A DNA stretch of 64,000 nucleotides. It comes from Euglena gracilis. Its lineage: Eukaryota > Euglenida > Euglenophyceae > Euglenales. Shown here piece by piece: positions 31,978-44,396 of this stretch. Made by a program: the position numbers and the translations under genes. Every line of letters starts with the position of its first letter. Positions within the stretch are counted from its first letter, which is position 1. Below the pieces are notes generated by a model. The model searched no databases. It was given only the letters and a program-made list of their open reading frames with translations, and was not told where the DNA came from. Where the stretch lies: positions 17,179,562 through 17,243,561 of the forward strand of contig CP154956.1 in assembly GCA_039621445.1 (NCBI GenBank), read 5' to 3'.

Positions 31978-32439
31978 CCAGCTCACAACCCACTGGTGAC
32001 CCGCGGAGGTTACTACCTGTTGGGAGGACAGTGGGGGTGCTTTGGGAGGTTGAGTAAGAGTCACCCAACCCGACTTTATACTTTCCCAATGGCACTAAAT
32101 CACATTTTTTGAATTGGTGGCTGGTTTGGGCACACACACAAAATTGAAATAAGATCATTTCAAGTCGCCTTGTCCATTTGTATGTCCATTCCTGGCGCAA
32201 AAATTGCAAAATAAATTGTGTAAAAAGTGCAGGGAAACTGCAAAAAAAAACATCCAAAAAAGGGGGCACACTCAATAATAATAATAAAAATTTATCTTAG
32301 GATGCACCTTGGTGGTGACTTGATAGCAAACAGAAACATATTAATTAGAAATATTGCAAGCAATAAAAATATAATCATCATAAAGAAAGAATACATCATT
32401 TCTTAATAATATTACTTTTAATTTATAAATTTTAATAAA

Positions 32440-32449
32440 TACAAAATAA

Positions 32450-32484
<35 letters not shown>

Positions 32485-32575
32485 CTAATACTAACAACAA
32501 CAACAACAACAACAACAACAATAATAATAACAACAACAACAACAACAACAACAACAATAATAATAATAATAACTT
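32440..32575. repeat. (TAA)n / (CAA)n microsatellite
   Basis: AATAAT words with interspersed pure CAA runs (32494-32520 and 32530-32556), embedded in AT-rich DNA (32280-32620) with no gene signal. Confidence 0.9.
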
Positions 32576-33019
32576 ATTAATAAGACATAATGCATGTAAT
32601 TATAAATAATAATATAGTTCCCCCCAAACTTAAAGCCCCCCCCCCGGCTTTATATTTGGGCGGGATTTCAAGCCACTCAGGGCATATTGGGGGTAAAAAT
32701 CAAACTTTTCTGGGTGGGATAAAAAAAAAAACGTTGGCGGCCTTTAACTTCAATCAAATACCAATTTCATGCCAGATTTTTGCCATATACCTCTATTCTC
32801 ACCAAAATATGCGCTTTTATCCGTGCATCGTGCATAGTCGTGAATTTCTGGTGAAAAAAAAAATGCTGTATCCAGCCATAATTATCCACCTTTTCCCGAA
32901 TGGAACCTTCTTTAGGCTCCATATCGGGAAAAGGGCTGCATATTTGGGCAGCAAAACCAAACTCTGGAAGTATGTATATATACATATATGTACATATATA
33001 CATGTGCATATAAACATAC

Positions 33020-33274
<255 letters not shown>

Positions 33275-33294
33275 TGTGTGTCTGGGTTTATATT

Positions 33295-33478
33295 TGGGGG
33301 GAATAATAACATAAGAAAATGTTTCCTCCCATACCATCCTGTTCATTTACTATCTTCGTTTTCTTTGAAAAAATGCCCCCCCCTCCTATATTTTTTGAGA
33401 ACAAAGAATTTCGTTTCACTTCAATATATATTCTGTATTATATACATTTATACATGCACATATGTATGATTGTATGTG
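33295..33478. repeat. Duplicated segment, copy A (without element insertion)
   Basis: From GGGGGGAATAATAACATAAG to GTATGATTGTATGTG this matches 46109-46299 with few differences. Both copies sit to the right of CATA-type microsatellites. Confidence 0.85.
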
Positions 33479-33534
33479 TCTATATAGAAACATATATCAC
33501 ACACAGACACATAGATATAGATATAGATATAGAT

Positions 33535-33812
33535 GGCAGCCGTCTTCTAAATGCCCCCCCCTGGTCACTCTAAACCCCCCCCCCCCCCCCACCCGGCATC
33601 TTTTTCGTTAATGATGGAGTAGGGTTAGGTGCGCGACTTAGGCTTAGGGTTAGGCCTAACTTGTACACCGAACACCCGTCTATAAGTTAGGCCTAACCCT
33701 AAGCCTAAGTCGCGCACCTAACCCTATTCCATCATTAACACAAAAAAACTATTTTGACCCCCTGGTCACTCTAAATGGCCCCCCCAGGGGGGCCATTTAG
33801 AAGACGGCTGCC
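33535..33812. mobile_element. Foldback/MITE-like element FB1 inside an ATAGAT microsatellite
   Basis: The ends are inverted: GGCAGCCGTCTTCTAAATG at 33535 and its reverse complement ending at 33812. A nested inner palindrome has arms of about 55 bp (33607-33662 and 33683-33738) with one mismatch and a loop of about 20 nt; the arms contain TTAGGGTTAGGCCTAA. CCTGGTCACTCTAAA occurs directly near both ends. ATATAGAT flanks both sides, a possible 8-bp target duplication blurred by the microsatellite. No coding capacity. Confidence 0.8.
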
Positions 33813-33878
33813 ATATAGATATAGATATAGATATAGATATAGATATAGATATAGATATAGATATATAGATATATATAT
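33813..33878. repeat. (ATAGAT)n microsatellite between two foldback elements
   Basis: ATAGAT/TAGATA units continue the tract seen at 33510-33534 on the other side of FB1, then shade into TA repeats before FB2. Confidence 0.9.
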
Positions 33879-34167
33879 GGCAAGTGTCAAGTTTAGTACC
33901 CCCTCCGGGGGGGTACTAAACTTGACACCGGGTTGGGCACCCCCATTATTGAAGGTATAGGGTAGGTGTGCACATGCTAATTTGCGCTAATTGGCTACGT
34001 TGCGCTAATCGGCTATGTTGCGCCACATAGCCAATTAGCGCAACATAGCCAATTAGCGCAAATTAGCATGTGCGTACCTAACCCTAGACCTTTCATTAAG
34101 GGGGGTTCCCCTACCCGGTGTCAAGTTTAGTACCCCCCCCGGGGGGGTACTAAACTTAACACTTGCC
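33879..34167. mobile_element. Foldback/MITE-like element FB2 inside a TA microsatellite
   Basis: Ends GGCAAGTGT and ACACTTGCC. Each end carries a palindromic cassette built on GTGTCAAGTTTAGTACCCCC (33884-33928 and 34118-34162). The centre (about 33955-34085) is a second long palindrome made of repeated TTGCGCTAATTGGCTA-like words. ATATATAT flanks both sides. Same plan as FB1: GGCA...TGCC ends, GGGTTAGGT-like word inside, microsatellite target. Confidence 0.8.
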
Positions 34168-34400
34168 ATATATATATATAAATATATATATAGAGAGAGA
34201 TATAGAGAGATATATATATAGATATAGAGTATAGTATAGAGATATATATATCTATATATATATATATATATCTCTTATATAGAGAACAAGATATATAATA
34301 TATATATATATATATATGTATATATATGTATATATATGTATATATATATGTATGTATGTATATATATGTATATATGTATATGTATATATATACATACATT
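34168..34400. repeat. (TA)n with AGATAT variants
   Basis: TA repeats with GAGATA and GTATG interruptions, continuing the tract broken by FB2. Confidence 0.9.
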
Positions 34401-35871
34401 TCTCTTAAAAAAACCTTTCTGGTTGATTGTCTGTTCCTTCCGCACAATTGGGAGAAGAAAACTTTTAGAAAATATTTAAATACTGATCATACTGAGAATT
34501 TTGTTATGAGTGCCATTCTTTGAACTTCTTATTCAATTTGATTTTATTGATTTTATTTATTATTCAATTTTTTTTAGAAAATGGGGAAAAAAAGGCTTCA
34601 CACTGCGAGATGGTGAGGTACTGTGCACCCCCCTTTGGGCCATAATTTTTTGAATTTTTGATACGACTCCCAGCTTCAAAAAATGGGCACACATGGTGTG
34701 TTTCCAATAAAAAGAAAACACGTCATGCATTAAAAGTTCACAAAGCATGCAGAAAATGGAGAACTCACTCACAAGCCCATGATCCCTCCTGACCAGTGAC
34801 CTCAGGCTCCCCAACAGCCAACTTCACAACTGTGAGATTAGGAGGCATGGCTGAGTCGCTAGCAGACCCTTGGGGAGTCCAGGTGGGACCGCGAACCCTT
34901 AAGAGTCGCCTACCCCCAGTTAGGCCAGTTCCAGGGGGGGGGGGGCTCTTTGGAGAGGGGTCATTCAGCAGCCATTCTCCAGTCAACCCAAGTTTCCCAG
35001 CCTCTGAACTGGCCCACTTCTGAGGGTTGCTAAACGCCGTGGAAGGTGTACAGATGCAGGGGCTCCCATAGCAGAACTTTAGGGACAGGCAGGTCCTTTG
35101 GGGTGTGCAAAGCAGGGCTAGCTGCTGCCCTAGCTGGGGCCTAAAAAATTGCAGTGAGTGGCACAGAGCAAATTTTCTGAACCCCCAAAACTTCCAAAAA
35201 TGCCCATTTTGGCCAGTTTTGGGACTTTTTTTTGGAACAAAATCAGCCAAAAGAACCAAGTTAAAACCTCGTTTCCACCTTGGCGCACAGCGCTGGAGAA
35301 AATATTCTTCCCAGATGGAGGGGCCCCTGGGCCTCCCCCCCCCCCCCGGGATGCAGCTACCAGCTTTTTCCAGCGTCTAGCAAAATGGCTTACCAGTGGA
35401 CCCCCCCGGGGTCCTTAAGCAATGGCTTGCTGAGGTGTCGAAGCAGGAACATACTCAAAAAGAAAACTGCCCATTATGCAAAAAATGGAGGTTTTGTCCC
35501 AAAACTTGGGCTGGGCAGCTCATTTCCGACCCAGCTTTGCCCATTTTTGCGCCTCCATTTCCATCCAGCCACCCTTTGGGCGGCGGGGAAACTCGTCAAT
35601 GTGGAGGGGCTGGAAAAAGGCTGCCCGTTGGACCCCCCCAACCAGGGATGGGGTGCTCTCTGGCTCTAGCGATGCCTTGAACCTGGCATGAGATAAAGCA
35701 GAGGGAAAGGGGGAAGATTTTTGGGGGGTCAGGAAAGCCTGGAGGGGCAGTCAATTCAGGTCAGGAGGTTTACAAATGGCAGGGTGGTGCTGTGACAAAC
35801 AGGGGGCAGGGAGTGCTGCAACGTGAGGCAGTGCATTTTGAAGCGGGGCAGCCTGGCCCGCGGGGCCAGTC
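34401..35871. other. No gene supported
   Basis: Moderate-GC intron-like DNA with C/G runs. Open frames on both strands lack third-position bias or clear splice pairs. Confidence 0.35.
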
Positions 35872-35983
35872 CTACTCTGCGGCCGGGGGCGCGGCCACTG
35901 CCGGGGGCTCCGGCTCGGCCGCGGCGGCGGCCCGGGCCTTGGCCGCCGCCAGCTGCCGAGTCCGCAGCTTGGCCAGGAATCGC
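35872..35983 (-). CDS. C-terminal exon with stop, unknown protein
   Basis: After a good acceptor (CACCCCCTGCAG) the minus frame reads RFLAKLRTRQLAAAKARAAA, then AAEPEPPAVAAPPAAE and TAG at 35874-35872. All but a few third positions are G/C. A basic helix followed by an Ala/Pro/Glu tail is typical of a disordered C-terminus. It ends a gene whose other exons lie to the right on the minus strand; I cannot identify them with confidence. Confidence 0.55.
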
Positions 35984-38126
35984 CTGCAGGGGGTGTGCAG
36001 GACTGGGGTGGTTACCCCCGACCTCGGGGTAACACGCCTGGTTGGCAGGTGGTGGCTGTGATCACGCAGGCAGGTCTACCCCCCCAAGTAACTTTGCAGT
36101 ACCCCAAAGCTTTGCGTGCCCGAACTGTGCGGGGGGGGGGGGGGGGAAAAAAGATCGGTCCAAATAGCTTTGCCCACCCCTTTCAAGGGAAAAACGTGAA
36201 TTGTGCATGAATTATGCATCTTTTTGGGAAATCAGGAGGTGGCAAGCACAAAAAAAATATTTTGTTCGATGAATAGAAGCATTAAATTACGTTACATATA
36301 TTGATGAACAGCATATAGCAACAAATTCCTTTTGGGAAACGTGGTGAATCGGTCCATCAATGGTTTTGGGGATTGCCCAAATAACTTTGCAAGGGGTCGG
36401 GGCCAAAAAGTTCAGTCCACTAACTTTGCAGGGGGGCAATTAAAATTATTTGGGGGGTTTACTATCTGGCTGCTGCGACTTGCACTTCTCGCAGCAGCCG
36501 GGCAGCGTTAGGATGTGGGGGACAACACAGCGGGGAGGGGCGGAGGACCACCAGCGTTCACCGTTCTGCCGCCCCAGCCGTGGCCCAAGTGGAGGATGAG
36601 AAGACCGGGCCTCCCCCTGGCCCCCTGGCTGCCTGCCCTGGGGGGGGGGGGGTCAGTTTCCACGTCCAAAAATCCAGACAGTAACTTTCGAAAACCAGTC
36701 AGCCGCTTCCTACCTGCCGAGGGTGGGCCTCCAAGGAGTGAGACCCCAGTGTGGATACGGTGTGTTGGTCTGGAAAACATGTTCCTTGGGGGTCTCCAAA
36801 AGCGAACGTTTGGATTGCAAACCTATTTTCATTTTCTAACTGACGAAGCACGTGCACGTGCATTTTCTAACTGACGTCATGGTCTTGGGTATTTGCTTTT
36901 CTTTCTGGGTCGTTGTTTGCCACTGACATTTCCCGTGGATTGCCTTACAGGGCGCCCCCCCCCCCCTCGAAACAAGAATAGACTTTGGGACTTTCAAGGA
37001 AATTTCCTCTCTCATAAACTTTTGATGGCGTTCAATTACTTCCTTTCTCCATCCATCAGGTGTCAGATGAGTGAAATGGGAGCATTTGGTACCACGCAAA
37101 CACCACATGAAACAGTGGGTTTTTATACAGCATGAAATGCTGGAGTGAAGCCGGATCGCTCGAAGCTGGAAAAAGACAGGCCCTTCGAAATTATGAAGGA
37201 GTCAGGTCTTCCACCAGCGTCACTCACTCCGCGGGCTCACACCAATATGCTCAACACCAATGGAGTTTGTCGGAGTTTGCCCACATTTTCAAAAAAAAAA
37301 CCCAGTTCCTGTCTCTGGCCGCAAAAAGACAGCCATTACTGCAAAAACTAGTTACTCAAAAGCAAGTTACTCAAAAAAAAAAAACAGTCAGTCAGTCAGT
37401 CCGAGGGGGGGGGGGGGGTCGGACACCCTATGTGTTGGTATATGGTCCAGCAATAGAAGGAGAAATGGACACAACACAATGGTATGCTACCTCCCCTGGC
37501 AACAATCCGTCTGATACTCAATACGTTTTCTGTAGACTGCGTTGATTTCTGGAATATAATATAATACCCTTCTCCCAAATTTATTCCTTCAAACATGACA
37601 CAGTATTTCATTTGGCCACTGCTAGATGAAAGGTGGAGAAACATGATCACATGACCAGCATTTGCAGAGGAAACTGATCCTGTGCCTGCTGCTTCCGTGT
37701 CCAGAAAAATCGTGTTTGGTTTGGTTTTGGGGGAATGTGGGTGAGGTGAGTGAGGTAAAAATGCGATCCAAGGATAACGATCGCACATGCACATCGCCCA
37801 ATTGAAATTCTGAATGAAAAATTATAAAATTATAAAAATTACACATTTATGACTTATAAACCCCCCTGGGGTAAAAAATCGCAAGGGACACTTGTTTCGG
37901 CCGCAAACCACCCAAAACCTGATTTTTAAGCAATTTTTTTTGAGACCGACCATCGTCAAAAAATTCGATTTTTAACCAAATTTGCCAAAAAATGCCAATT
38001 TTCAGGGGGGTCATTTCGGGGGGTCGGATTTTCACCAAAAATTCCTTGACTTATAACCCCCTCCTTCAGCCGACCAACCAAACCCGACCTTATTAACCCC
38101 GTGGGGGTTTTTCAGTGGGGGGGGTC
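35984..38126. other. Intron-like stretch, one weak exon candidate
   Basis: A minus frame around 36473-36546 contains CVVPHILTLPGCCEKCKSQQ, Cys-rich with G/C third positions, but 'CTAAC...CTGCGAG' inside it could equally be a branch site and acceptor. Elsewhere there are G-run motifs, A runs and AT-rich DNA. 37855-38045 holds GACTTATAA + C-run phrases repeated at both ends (37849 and 38048). Confidence 0.35.
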
Positions 38127-39032
38127 GCTGAGCTCTTATCTCTTTATGGGTAAGAGTGAAGCTTACCGCTGGGCAAAAGGGGGGGTCGAACCCACTCCTC
38201 TGCCCCCAGGTTGGGGCCACCTCGGGGACCATGACCCCGGCTCCGTTCCCGGAATTTTTTTTGTAGTCGCGAGCAACTGAATTTCGAGTTTCCGAATCAC
38301 CTCCGTTTGACTCCCAACTCCCCGCCAGGCCCGAGTTATTCACCCACGAAGGGGTCCAAACTGGGTAGGATTGGCTCGCCCCCCGTTCCAACTCTGCCAT
38401 TTCGCTGGGGTCCAAAAATCGGTCAAAAATGATTTTTTGAAAATTTCTTCAGATTTACCCCTGGAGGCCCTCTATCACCCCCCCCCATTCGCCGTTTTGG
38501 CCGCCGACACGCCTGACCCGTGTTTCGGCGTGCCTTTGCAGCCCAAAACGGCCATTTGGGGGTGATTTTTGGGCTGTTTTGGGGACCAAAAAATCAATTT
38601 TTTCAAAATATCTCGACAATGAAGCAAAATCAAAGAAAATGTCCGGAGAGCAAAAATGAAGCCCTTGGAATGCCCTATCCAACCATTTTGATTTCCCCAC
38701 AACTCCCCACCAAGCCCAATTTGCGCATTTTAGGCCAATGTTGGCCATTTTGTACAGTTTTGGCCTGTTTTGACTCATCCGTTTTGACCATTTTTGGGTC
38801 AAAAAAAATTGAAAAAAAAATTGAGAGAAAATCGAAAAAAGAAATTCCCGAAACCATGTTTTTTTGGCCTCCCGGACCCGGAAAAACTGTTTCTGAGCCA
38901 AAAATGAGCACCAAAACGTACCAAAAATTGCTTCCCACAACTCCGCCTCTGCCCAGCGTCCGAGCCACGTCTTCAGTTTTACAATGAAAAACCGTGCAAG
39001 GTAAAGAGCTCAGCACCATTCAAAAACTGGTT
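38127..39032 (+). mobile_element. Element copy 8, diverged, about 0.9 kb
   Basis: Left end TCGCTGAGCTCTTATC with hairpin variant CTC/GGG. It keeps the CGAGTTATTCAC-like and GGAAATGTCCGGAG-like modules and one 163-bp-type remnant (38850-38900), then the right end AAAGAGCTCAGCACCATTCA...CTGG. Flanks are CAGTGGGGGGGG on the left and TTACTGGGGGG on the right. The shortest and one of the most diverged copies. Confidence 0.75.
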
Positions 39033-39079
39033 TACTGGGGGGTGGGGTCACTGCAAAAAAGGGTGAAGCATGGGCAAAC

Positions 39080-39143
39080 CTGACAAGCGCTTGGACGAAG
39101 ACAATGTTCTCCAACTGGCGCATATGCTGTCCACGGCAAGCAT
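39080..39143 (-). CDS. Candidate exon 4 of the RIIa-domain gene
   Basis: Acceptor CTGGGACTGCAG, then ACRGQHMRQLENIVFVQALV on the minus strand, then donor GTCAG/GTTTGC. The phase fits the exon ending at 39909 (G + AT gives Asp). A competing plus-strand reading of the same bases (DKRLDEDNVLQLAHMLSTAS, donor CTCCG/GTGAGT at 39186) is also open with similar codon bias, so the strand is not settled. Confidence 0.35.
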
Positions 39144-39261
39144 CTGCAGTCCCAGGAAAATCCAGGGACTTGGTGCGCCTCCGGTGAGTGAGAAAACAAA
39201 GGAAAACCTCCAGAACGTTGCAGTTTCACCATCCAAAGGTGGCAGGAGGGGCGGGATGGGG

Positions 39262-39378
39262 CAGGTGGTTGGCTGCTGGGCAACCCGAGACCGGTGCTTT
39301 GCGGCACGGCGGAAGCACGACTGGATGACGAGGGAGGCGCATTCCTCCCTGGCACGCTACTGCGGACTCGCTGGTATG
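39262..39378 (+). CDS. Possible plus-strand exon, unassigned
   Basis: After GGGGCAG the plus frame reads VVGCWATRDRCFAARRKHDW, then MTREAHSSLARYCGLA, to a donor (CTCGCTG/GTATGC). Third positions are G/C-rich and the minus frames are Ser/Pro-rich noise. It may pair with the plus-strand reading at 39070-39185. No family recognised. Confidence 0.3.
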
Positions 39379-39908
39379 CACATGTGCACCGAGGCGATTG
39401 CATCTTTACCACAAACCCACACACCCACGCAATGTGGCCTCCGGCTACTCAGACGTTCAACCAAAGCACAAGTACTCATTGCCACTTCCGGCAGCAAGAG
39501 TTCTTTTTTTTAAAAAAAACTAAGGGAAATTACACGGTAATGCTTAATGAACGAAATGCAAAGATGCTGAGTGCAAAATGCCGACAATTGTGCAACCGCA
39601 CATCAATTACCCACCCGAAAATCCTGAAAATCATGCCTTGCGAGAAGAATGCCTTGCGGCGACTTCAATGACCAAGGAACTCTCCGAATTCCTCACTTGG
39701 GTTTAGAAACACCTCCGTTTGTTCAGGCCATGAACAATAATTATGGGCTGCTGTTCCGCCGGGCCGGGCCTTAAAATGGATAGTCATAAGTGCAAAAGCA
39801 TCGCTGGTTTCGTTTGCTGTGCAAAGAGACACTGTGAACGCTGGCCCCAGAACTCTGGGTCGGGTTTCCTTGTTGATGGACTGGCATTCAACAAATAACC
39901 GGCAGCAC

Positions 39909-39963
39909 CATGGCCTTGGGTTCGCGTGTCGATGGTCGTCTTCAGCAGCCGGACCACATCGCC
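39909..39963 (-). CDS. Candidate exon 3 of the RIIa-domain gene
   Basis: Acceptor CGGTTTCAG, then GDVVRLLKTTIDTRTQGH, then donor CCATG/GTGCTG, on the minus strand. The phase is compatible with exon 2 (40467-40555) if exon 2 ends at CGC/GTACGC; the alternative exon-2 donor would bring a stop into frame. A helical, basic segment with no named domain. Confidence 0.4.
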
Positions 39964-40466
39964 CTGAAACCGGTGCAGCAGGGCAGGACACGGCCGCTCC
40001 CCCCCCCCCATGCTGACGACAGACACAAAAACCAAACGTCAACGTCAACGTCCGAAATGTCGCTAACTCCACAAGAGAGAGCAGGAATTGCTTTCAGGGG
40101 GGTATTGTCCGACGCAGGCGCCACCCCAAAGCCGTCGTGTGACGCATCGCCACACAAACCATCCCCCGCACACCATGGAACAGGCCACCCTCAAAGCACC
40201 GCCATGTCTGCCATGTGCACAACTGCGCAAACGAACAATTCCAATTGTTCACTTGCGCAATTGTGCAAGTGATCCAATAATATTTCGCTTTGCAAATTTT
40301 CAAGAATAATAAAACCTTGAAACCCGTTTCCATGTTTCAGGAGTAATAAAACGTTTCTTTTTGCCCCACACAGTCAATTTTTGCAATCCCGCACACGGAC
40401 CATGTGCGCTATTGCACACGGAAGGCGTCGGGCCGAGGCCTGCACCAACCAGAGACAGGGGCGTAC

Positions 40467-40555
40467 GCGGCTGTCCTGCTCCTTGGCCCGATCCAGCTCC
40501 ACCAGGCGGCGGCTCAGGAACTGCACCGCATCCTCCGGCTTTCGTTGCAGTAGCC
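40467..40555 (-). CDS. RIIa/DPY30-like docking domain gene, exon 2
   Basis: Acceptor TTCCCCCAG, then LLQRKPEDAVQFLSRRLVEL and DRAKEQDSR. 'KPEDAVQFL' is the second-helix hallmark (KPEDPVQFL-type) of RIIa-like dimerisation/docking domains at the N-termini of many ciliary proteins and flagellar adenylate kinases. Joined to exon 1 (41915-41999) it completes the domain: phase-1 G plus GG gives Gly, keeping the frame. The domain binds amphipathic helices such as radial-spoke or AKAP partners. Confidence 0.65.
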
Positions 40556-41336
40556 CTGGGGGAAGGAATGCCGTGCATTGGGAGGAAATTGAAACTTTAA
40601 TCATAATAATTTTTTATAATTTAATTTTCATAATAATCATAATATATTTTAATAATTTAATTTTTCACAATAATTAATAATTTTTAATAATATTATTTTA
40701 ATCTCCCAAGTGTAGAGGGGATTCAGTCACGCGAATGCCACGTTTGGAAGAAAACTGTCCACTGGCACCGCTTTTGTCATGTGTGTGCTGCGCCGTGCGA
40801 ATGATGCGGGTTGTGAGCATGCGTTCTTGTCTGCCGTATGCATTGCAGACTGTATGATTGCGTTGTGTGCATACATATCTTTAAGGACCCCGGGGGGGTT
40901 GCTGGGCTAGGGCTAGAAATTTGGGCTGGCTAGAAATTTGGGCTGGCTAGCCCGCCCCCCCCCCCGGTGGGGGGGGGGGGGCTGGACCCCGGCTGGACCC
41001 GAACCGGGGCGAGCTGGACTGAAATCGGAAAAATGCCCAAAAATGACCTGCAAAAACACAGTTTTGAAAAAATGATGCATCTGAAACCCCCCCAAAATGC
41101 CCCAAACGCCCCCCAAACCCCATTTTTGGCCACTTTTGAACACAGTTTTTCAAAAAAATTCGGCGCTTTGCGCCGAAAAATTTTGGGCTGGATCCCCAAA
41201 AAGGGGCTGGCTAGCTAGGGCTAGCAGCACCCCCCCCCCCGGGGGGGGAGGGGGCTGCTGCGGCTGGGCTGGGTCCAAATCGGGGCTGGCTGCAGCCGCC
41301 CCCCCGGGGGGGTTGCAAAACCTTAGAGAGATGTAT
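40556..41336. other. Intron 1 of the RIIa-domain gene, 3' part
   Basis: AT-rich 40600-40710, then C/G-run sequence with a TTCGGCGCTTTGCGCCGAAA hairpin at 41159. GGGCTAG/GGGCTGG words repeat at 40905-40950 and 41205-41295. No coding signal. Confidence 0.45.
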
Positions 41337-41832
<496 letters not shown>

Positions 41833-41914
41833 GCATGTGTCAGGACCATTGGGTCCCTTTTTCTGTGATGGCCCTGATTCCACCTGGGCAGCGGGGTGGA
41901 GGAGGCAGGCAGAC

Positions 41915-41999
41915 CCCGGAGGAGGTAGTCGAAGATGAGCGGCACGTTCTGGTCGCGCAGATACCGGCGGTCCGCCTCCTCGGGAGGAGGGGCAGCCAT
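41915..41999 (-). CDS. RIIa/DPY30-like docking domain gene, exon 1 with start codon
   Basis: The ATG at 41999-41997 starts MAAPPPEEADRRYLRDQNVP, then LIFDYLLR, and the exon ends in phase 1 at CGGG/GTCTGC. 'YLRDQNVPLIFDYLL' is the first helix of RIIa/DPY30-like domains (YLxxxxVPxLFxxLL pattern). Exon 2 at 40467-40555 supplies the second helix in frame. Such domains open adenylate kinases of flagella, EFCAB10-like and other axonemal proteins; which one this is cannot be decided because the downstream exons are not diagnostic. It implies a ciliated organism. Confidence 0.7.
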
Positions 42000-42930
42000 G
42001 GTTCTGCCAAAGCTGCGTGGAGGGGGAGACTGAGGAGGGAAATGCCAGACACACCGAGAAGGAGGCACCATTGAGTCGTGTGTGGATAAATGTGGCTGTG
42101 TGGATATATGTCAGGTTCAACCTGAGCGGCCGGTGGGGGGGTGTTTGGGAATTAAGTGGTGCCTGCGGTCATGCAGCCCCAGGGAACCACTTTGCGGCAG
42201 ATCGTCGAAGGAAAAAAGAACAAGAACACAAAACGGCCGGGAACAGCCCTGAAAATGTGGAACGGTGATCTTCATTTAAACGAGAATCACTCTTTTAGAA
42301 GCAACCCTTGGGCTTCGCGTTTGGCAGGGGGGGTAACATGGCTGGGGCGTCGCACAGAGGCAGGAAAACTTGGGCTGTGGGAAAAGGGTGTCCCTCCCAA
42401 AAAATGGGGGTCCTTGTATGGATGGAACTGGGTCCCAAAAATGAAAACTGCAAACAAGTAACAAAACATGAAAGAAATCGATTGTTTTTTTCGAGACACG
42501 ACACGGACCATCAGAAAGACGTGACTGGCCAAAAAAAACTTAAAAGATACACACACAAAAACGCAAGTCGCAGTTACTGCCAGTTTTCACCCAATGTCCT
42601 GGGGTGAAGTCCCAGGTCCTGGGGGTGCTGGGGGGTGCTGGGGGTTCTTGGGGGGGGGGGGTCGTCGGGGACAGTGCTCGCTACAAGAGTCCAGAAGGAG
42701 TCTCAAAAGACAAATTTGAAAGCTTTGTGATGTGGATTATTTATTCTTTAATACAACTTTAATACCGGGGGTTCCGGGGGCAGTAGCCCCCCCCCCGGTG
42801 CGGGCGCCAAAAGAAAGGCACCCGGAAGTCCACCGTTGAGTGAGTCCTGGGGGGGGGGGTTCGGGAGAGGGTCCGAATTGGATGCATTTTTGGGGCCCAG
42901 GCAGAATAAAATGTTGTTGTATTTTAATTG
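42000..42930. other. Upstream of the RIIa-domain gene; no further gene supported
   Basis: Contains the putative promoter/5'UTR side of the minus-strand gene. No TATA-like or other core element is distinct. G/C-run patches occur at 42600-42665 and 42790-42860. Confidence 0.35.
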
Positions 42931-42943
42931 TTGTTGTTGGTGA

Positions 42944-43049
42944 TGGTGGTGGTGGTGGTGGTGGTGGTGGTGGTGGTGGTGGTGGTGGTGGTGGTGGTGG
43001 TGGTGGTGGTGGTGGTGGTGGTGGTGGTGGTGGTGGTGGTGGTGGTGGG

Positions 43050-43111
<62 letters not shown>

Positions 43112-43128
43112 GCTGCTGCTGCTGCTGC

Positions 43129-43203
<75 letters not shown>
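42944..43203. repeat. (TGG)n then (TTG)n microsatellite with (CTG) patch
   Basis: Pure TGG to about 43047, then TTG to 43203 with a short CTG run at 43112-43128. Confidence 0.95.
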
Positions 43204-43626
43204 GAAAAACCATGATGTTCACACTTTTGGGAACATGATGATTCCAAACATATGCAATTTTGTTGGCTAAACAATCCAAAAAAAGACTCAGGGAAAATGG
43301 GAGCCAAAATACGCTTTTTGAAGCGAAAATGCTTTCCAGCAGAACAAAAAAAAAGGAGGAAAATAACAAAAAACCTCAGAAATTTACAAAAAAAGGCAAA
43401 ATAATGGAAGAAGGCAAAAAAAAAGATTTTTCCCCCCCTGGTGGCACAGTGGTGTTATCCCTCAGTTCCTGTAGCATAGGTGTGGGGGGCGAAAACCAGG
43501 CTGAAACCTTTATTCCCCTTCAATCTCAGTGTTCGCCCTCTGAATTAATCTCCCTCAATCAGAAGAATATCAGTAATTTCATGAATTTGTGAGCATTTCC
43601 ACGACTGTGTACACATCAAATTTCAT

Positions 43627-43954
43627 ATGAGTCAAGAGCCATACATCGTGAAAAAAATATTTTGTGCAAAAAGAGTGAGGAAGTGTGGAATAAGGTTGTT
43701 GGGTTTGGGAGGAGAGGGTTGGGCATGGGTCAGACAACACCGAGGTGGAAAGATTTGTGGAACAGCTGGCGGCACGCATCACAGAGGGGATCAACAAATA
43801 CACACGCGAAGAGATGGCATGCGGATGCTGTGCATCATTTTGTGGAGGAAACCAGACAAACACACAGGTGGAGGAGGAGGAGGTAGCCAAAACATTCAGG
43901 TGGGCTGTTGAACAGGGGAAAATCACAGAGGTGAGGGCGTGGATAAAACACTGA
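43627..43954 (+). pseudogene. Possible degenerate or alternatively framed coding stretch
   Basis: One plus frame ends VERFVEQLAARITEGINKYT ... FRWAVEQGKITEVRAWIKH and a stop at 43954. Just upstream another frame reads CKKSEEVWNKVVGFGRRGLG, suggesting one protein broken by a frameshift around 43740. The amino-acid pattern is protein-like (amphipathic, acidic and basic alternation), but codon bias is unlike the GC-rich exons. Could be a mobile-element remnant; no family recognised. Confidence 0.3.
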
Positions 43955-44396
43955 CAAAAAAAATCCCCGGACAGAAAAAATAATACATCCACAATCCATC
44001 TGCAGGTTTATGTATCGCAAGGCCCAGAAAAATTAAAAACGAAGAAAAAACCCAAACTCAAATTTGCAAAGGAAAATGCTTAATTTTCAGACCCAAAGTT
44101 GGGCAGCCCATTTTTGCCCATTTTTCGGCTTTCTTTGGCATCTCCGAGGCTGACAATTTGTCACAATCCTCCCAAACACTACCGCTGGATGAATTTTAAC
44201 TGTTGCCCCCCACATCCCCTTTGCTCGGACTGGAAAACAGAGGTCCAGGCTGCCCAGACCGATCACCTTCTGAACTCCAGAACACGCAGGACGGGGGCCA
44301 GCCAGGGGTTAATAGATGGGGGTCGGGGACTTCTTGAACTCGCCGATCGGGGTGGTGAAGTTGGCGTTGCGCTGCGAGCCGCAAAGCACGTATATG

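Noticed and set aside
33607-33738. Telomeric fusion point (inverted TTAGGG/CCCTAA words)
   Set aside because: The words are part of a precise foldback with non-telomeric arms and clear GGCA...TGCC ends, so a small mobile element explains them better.
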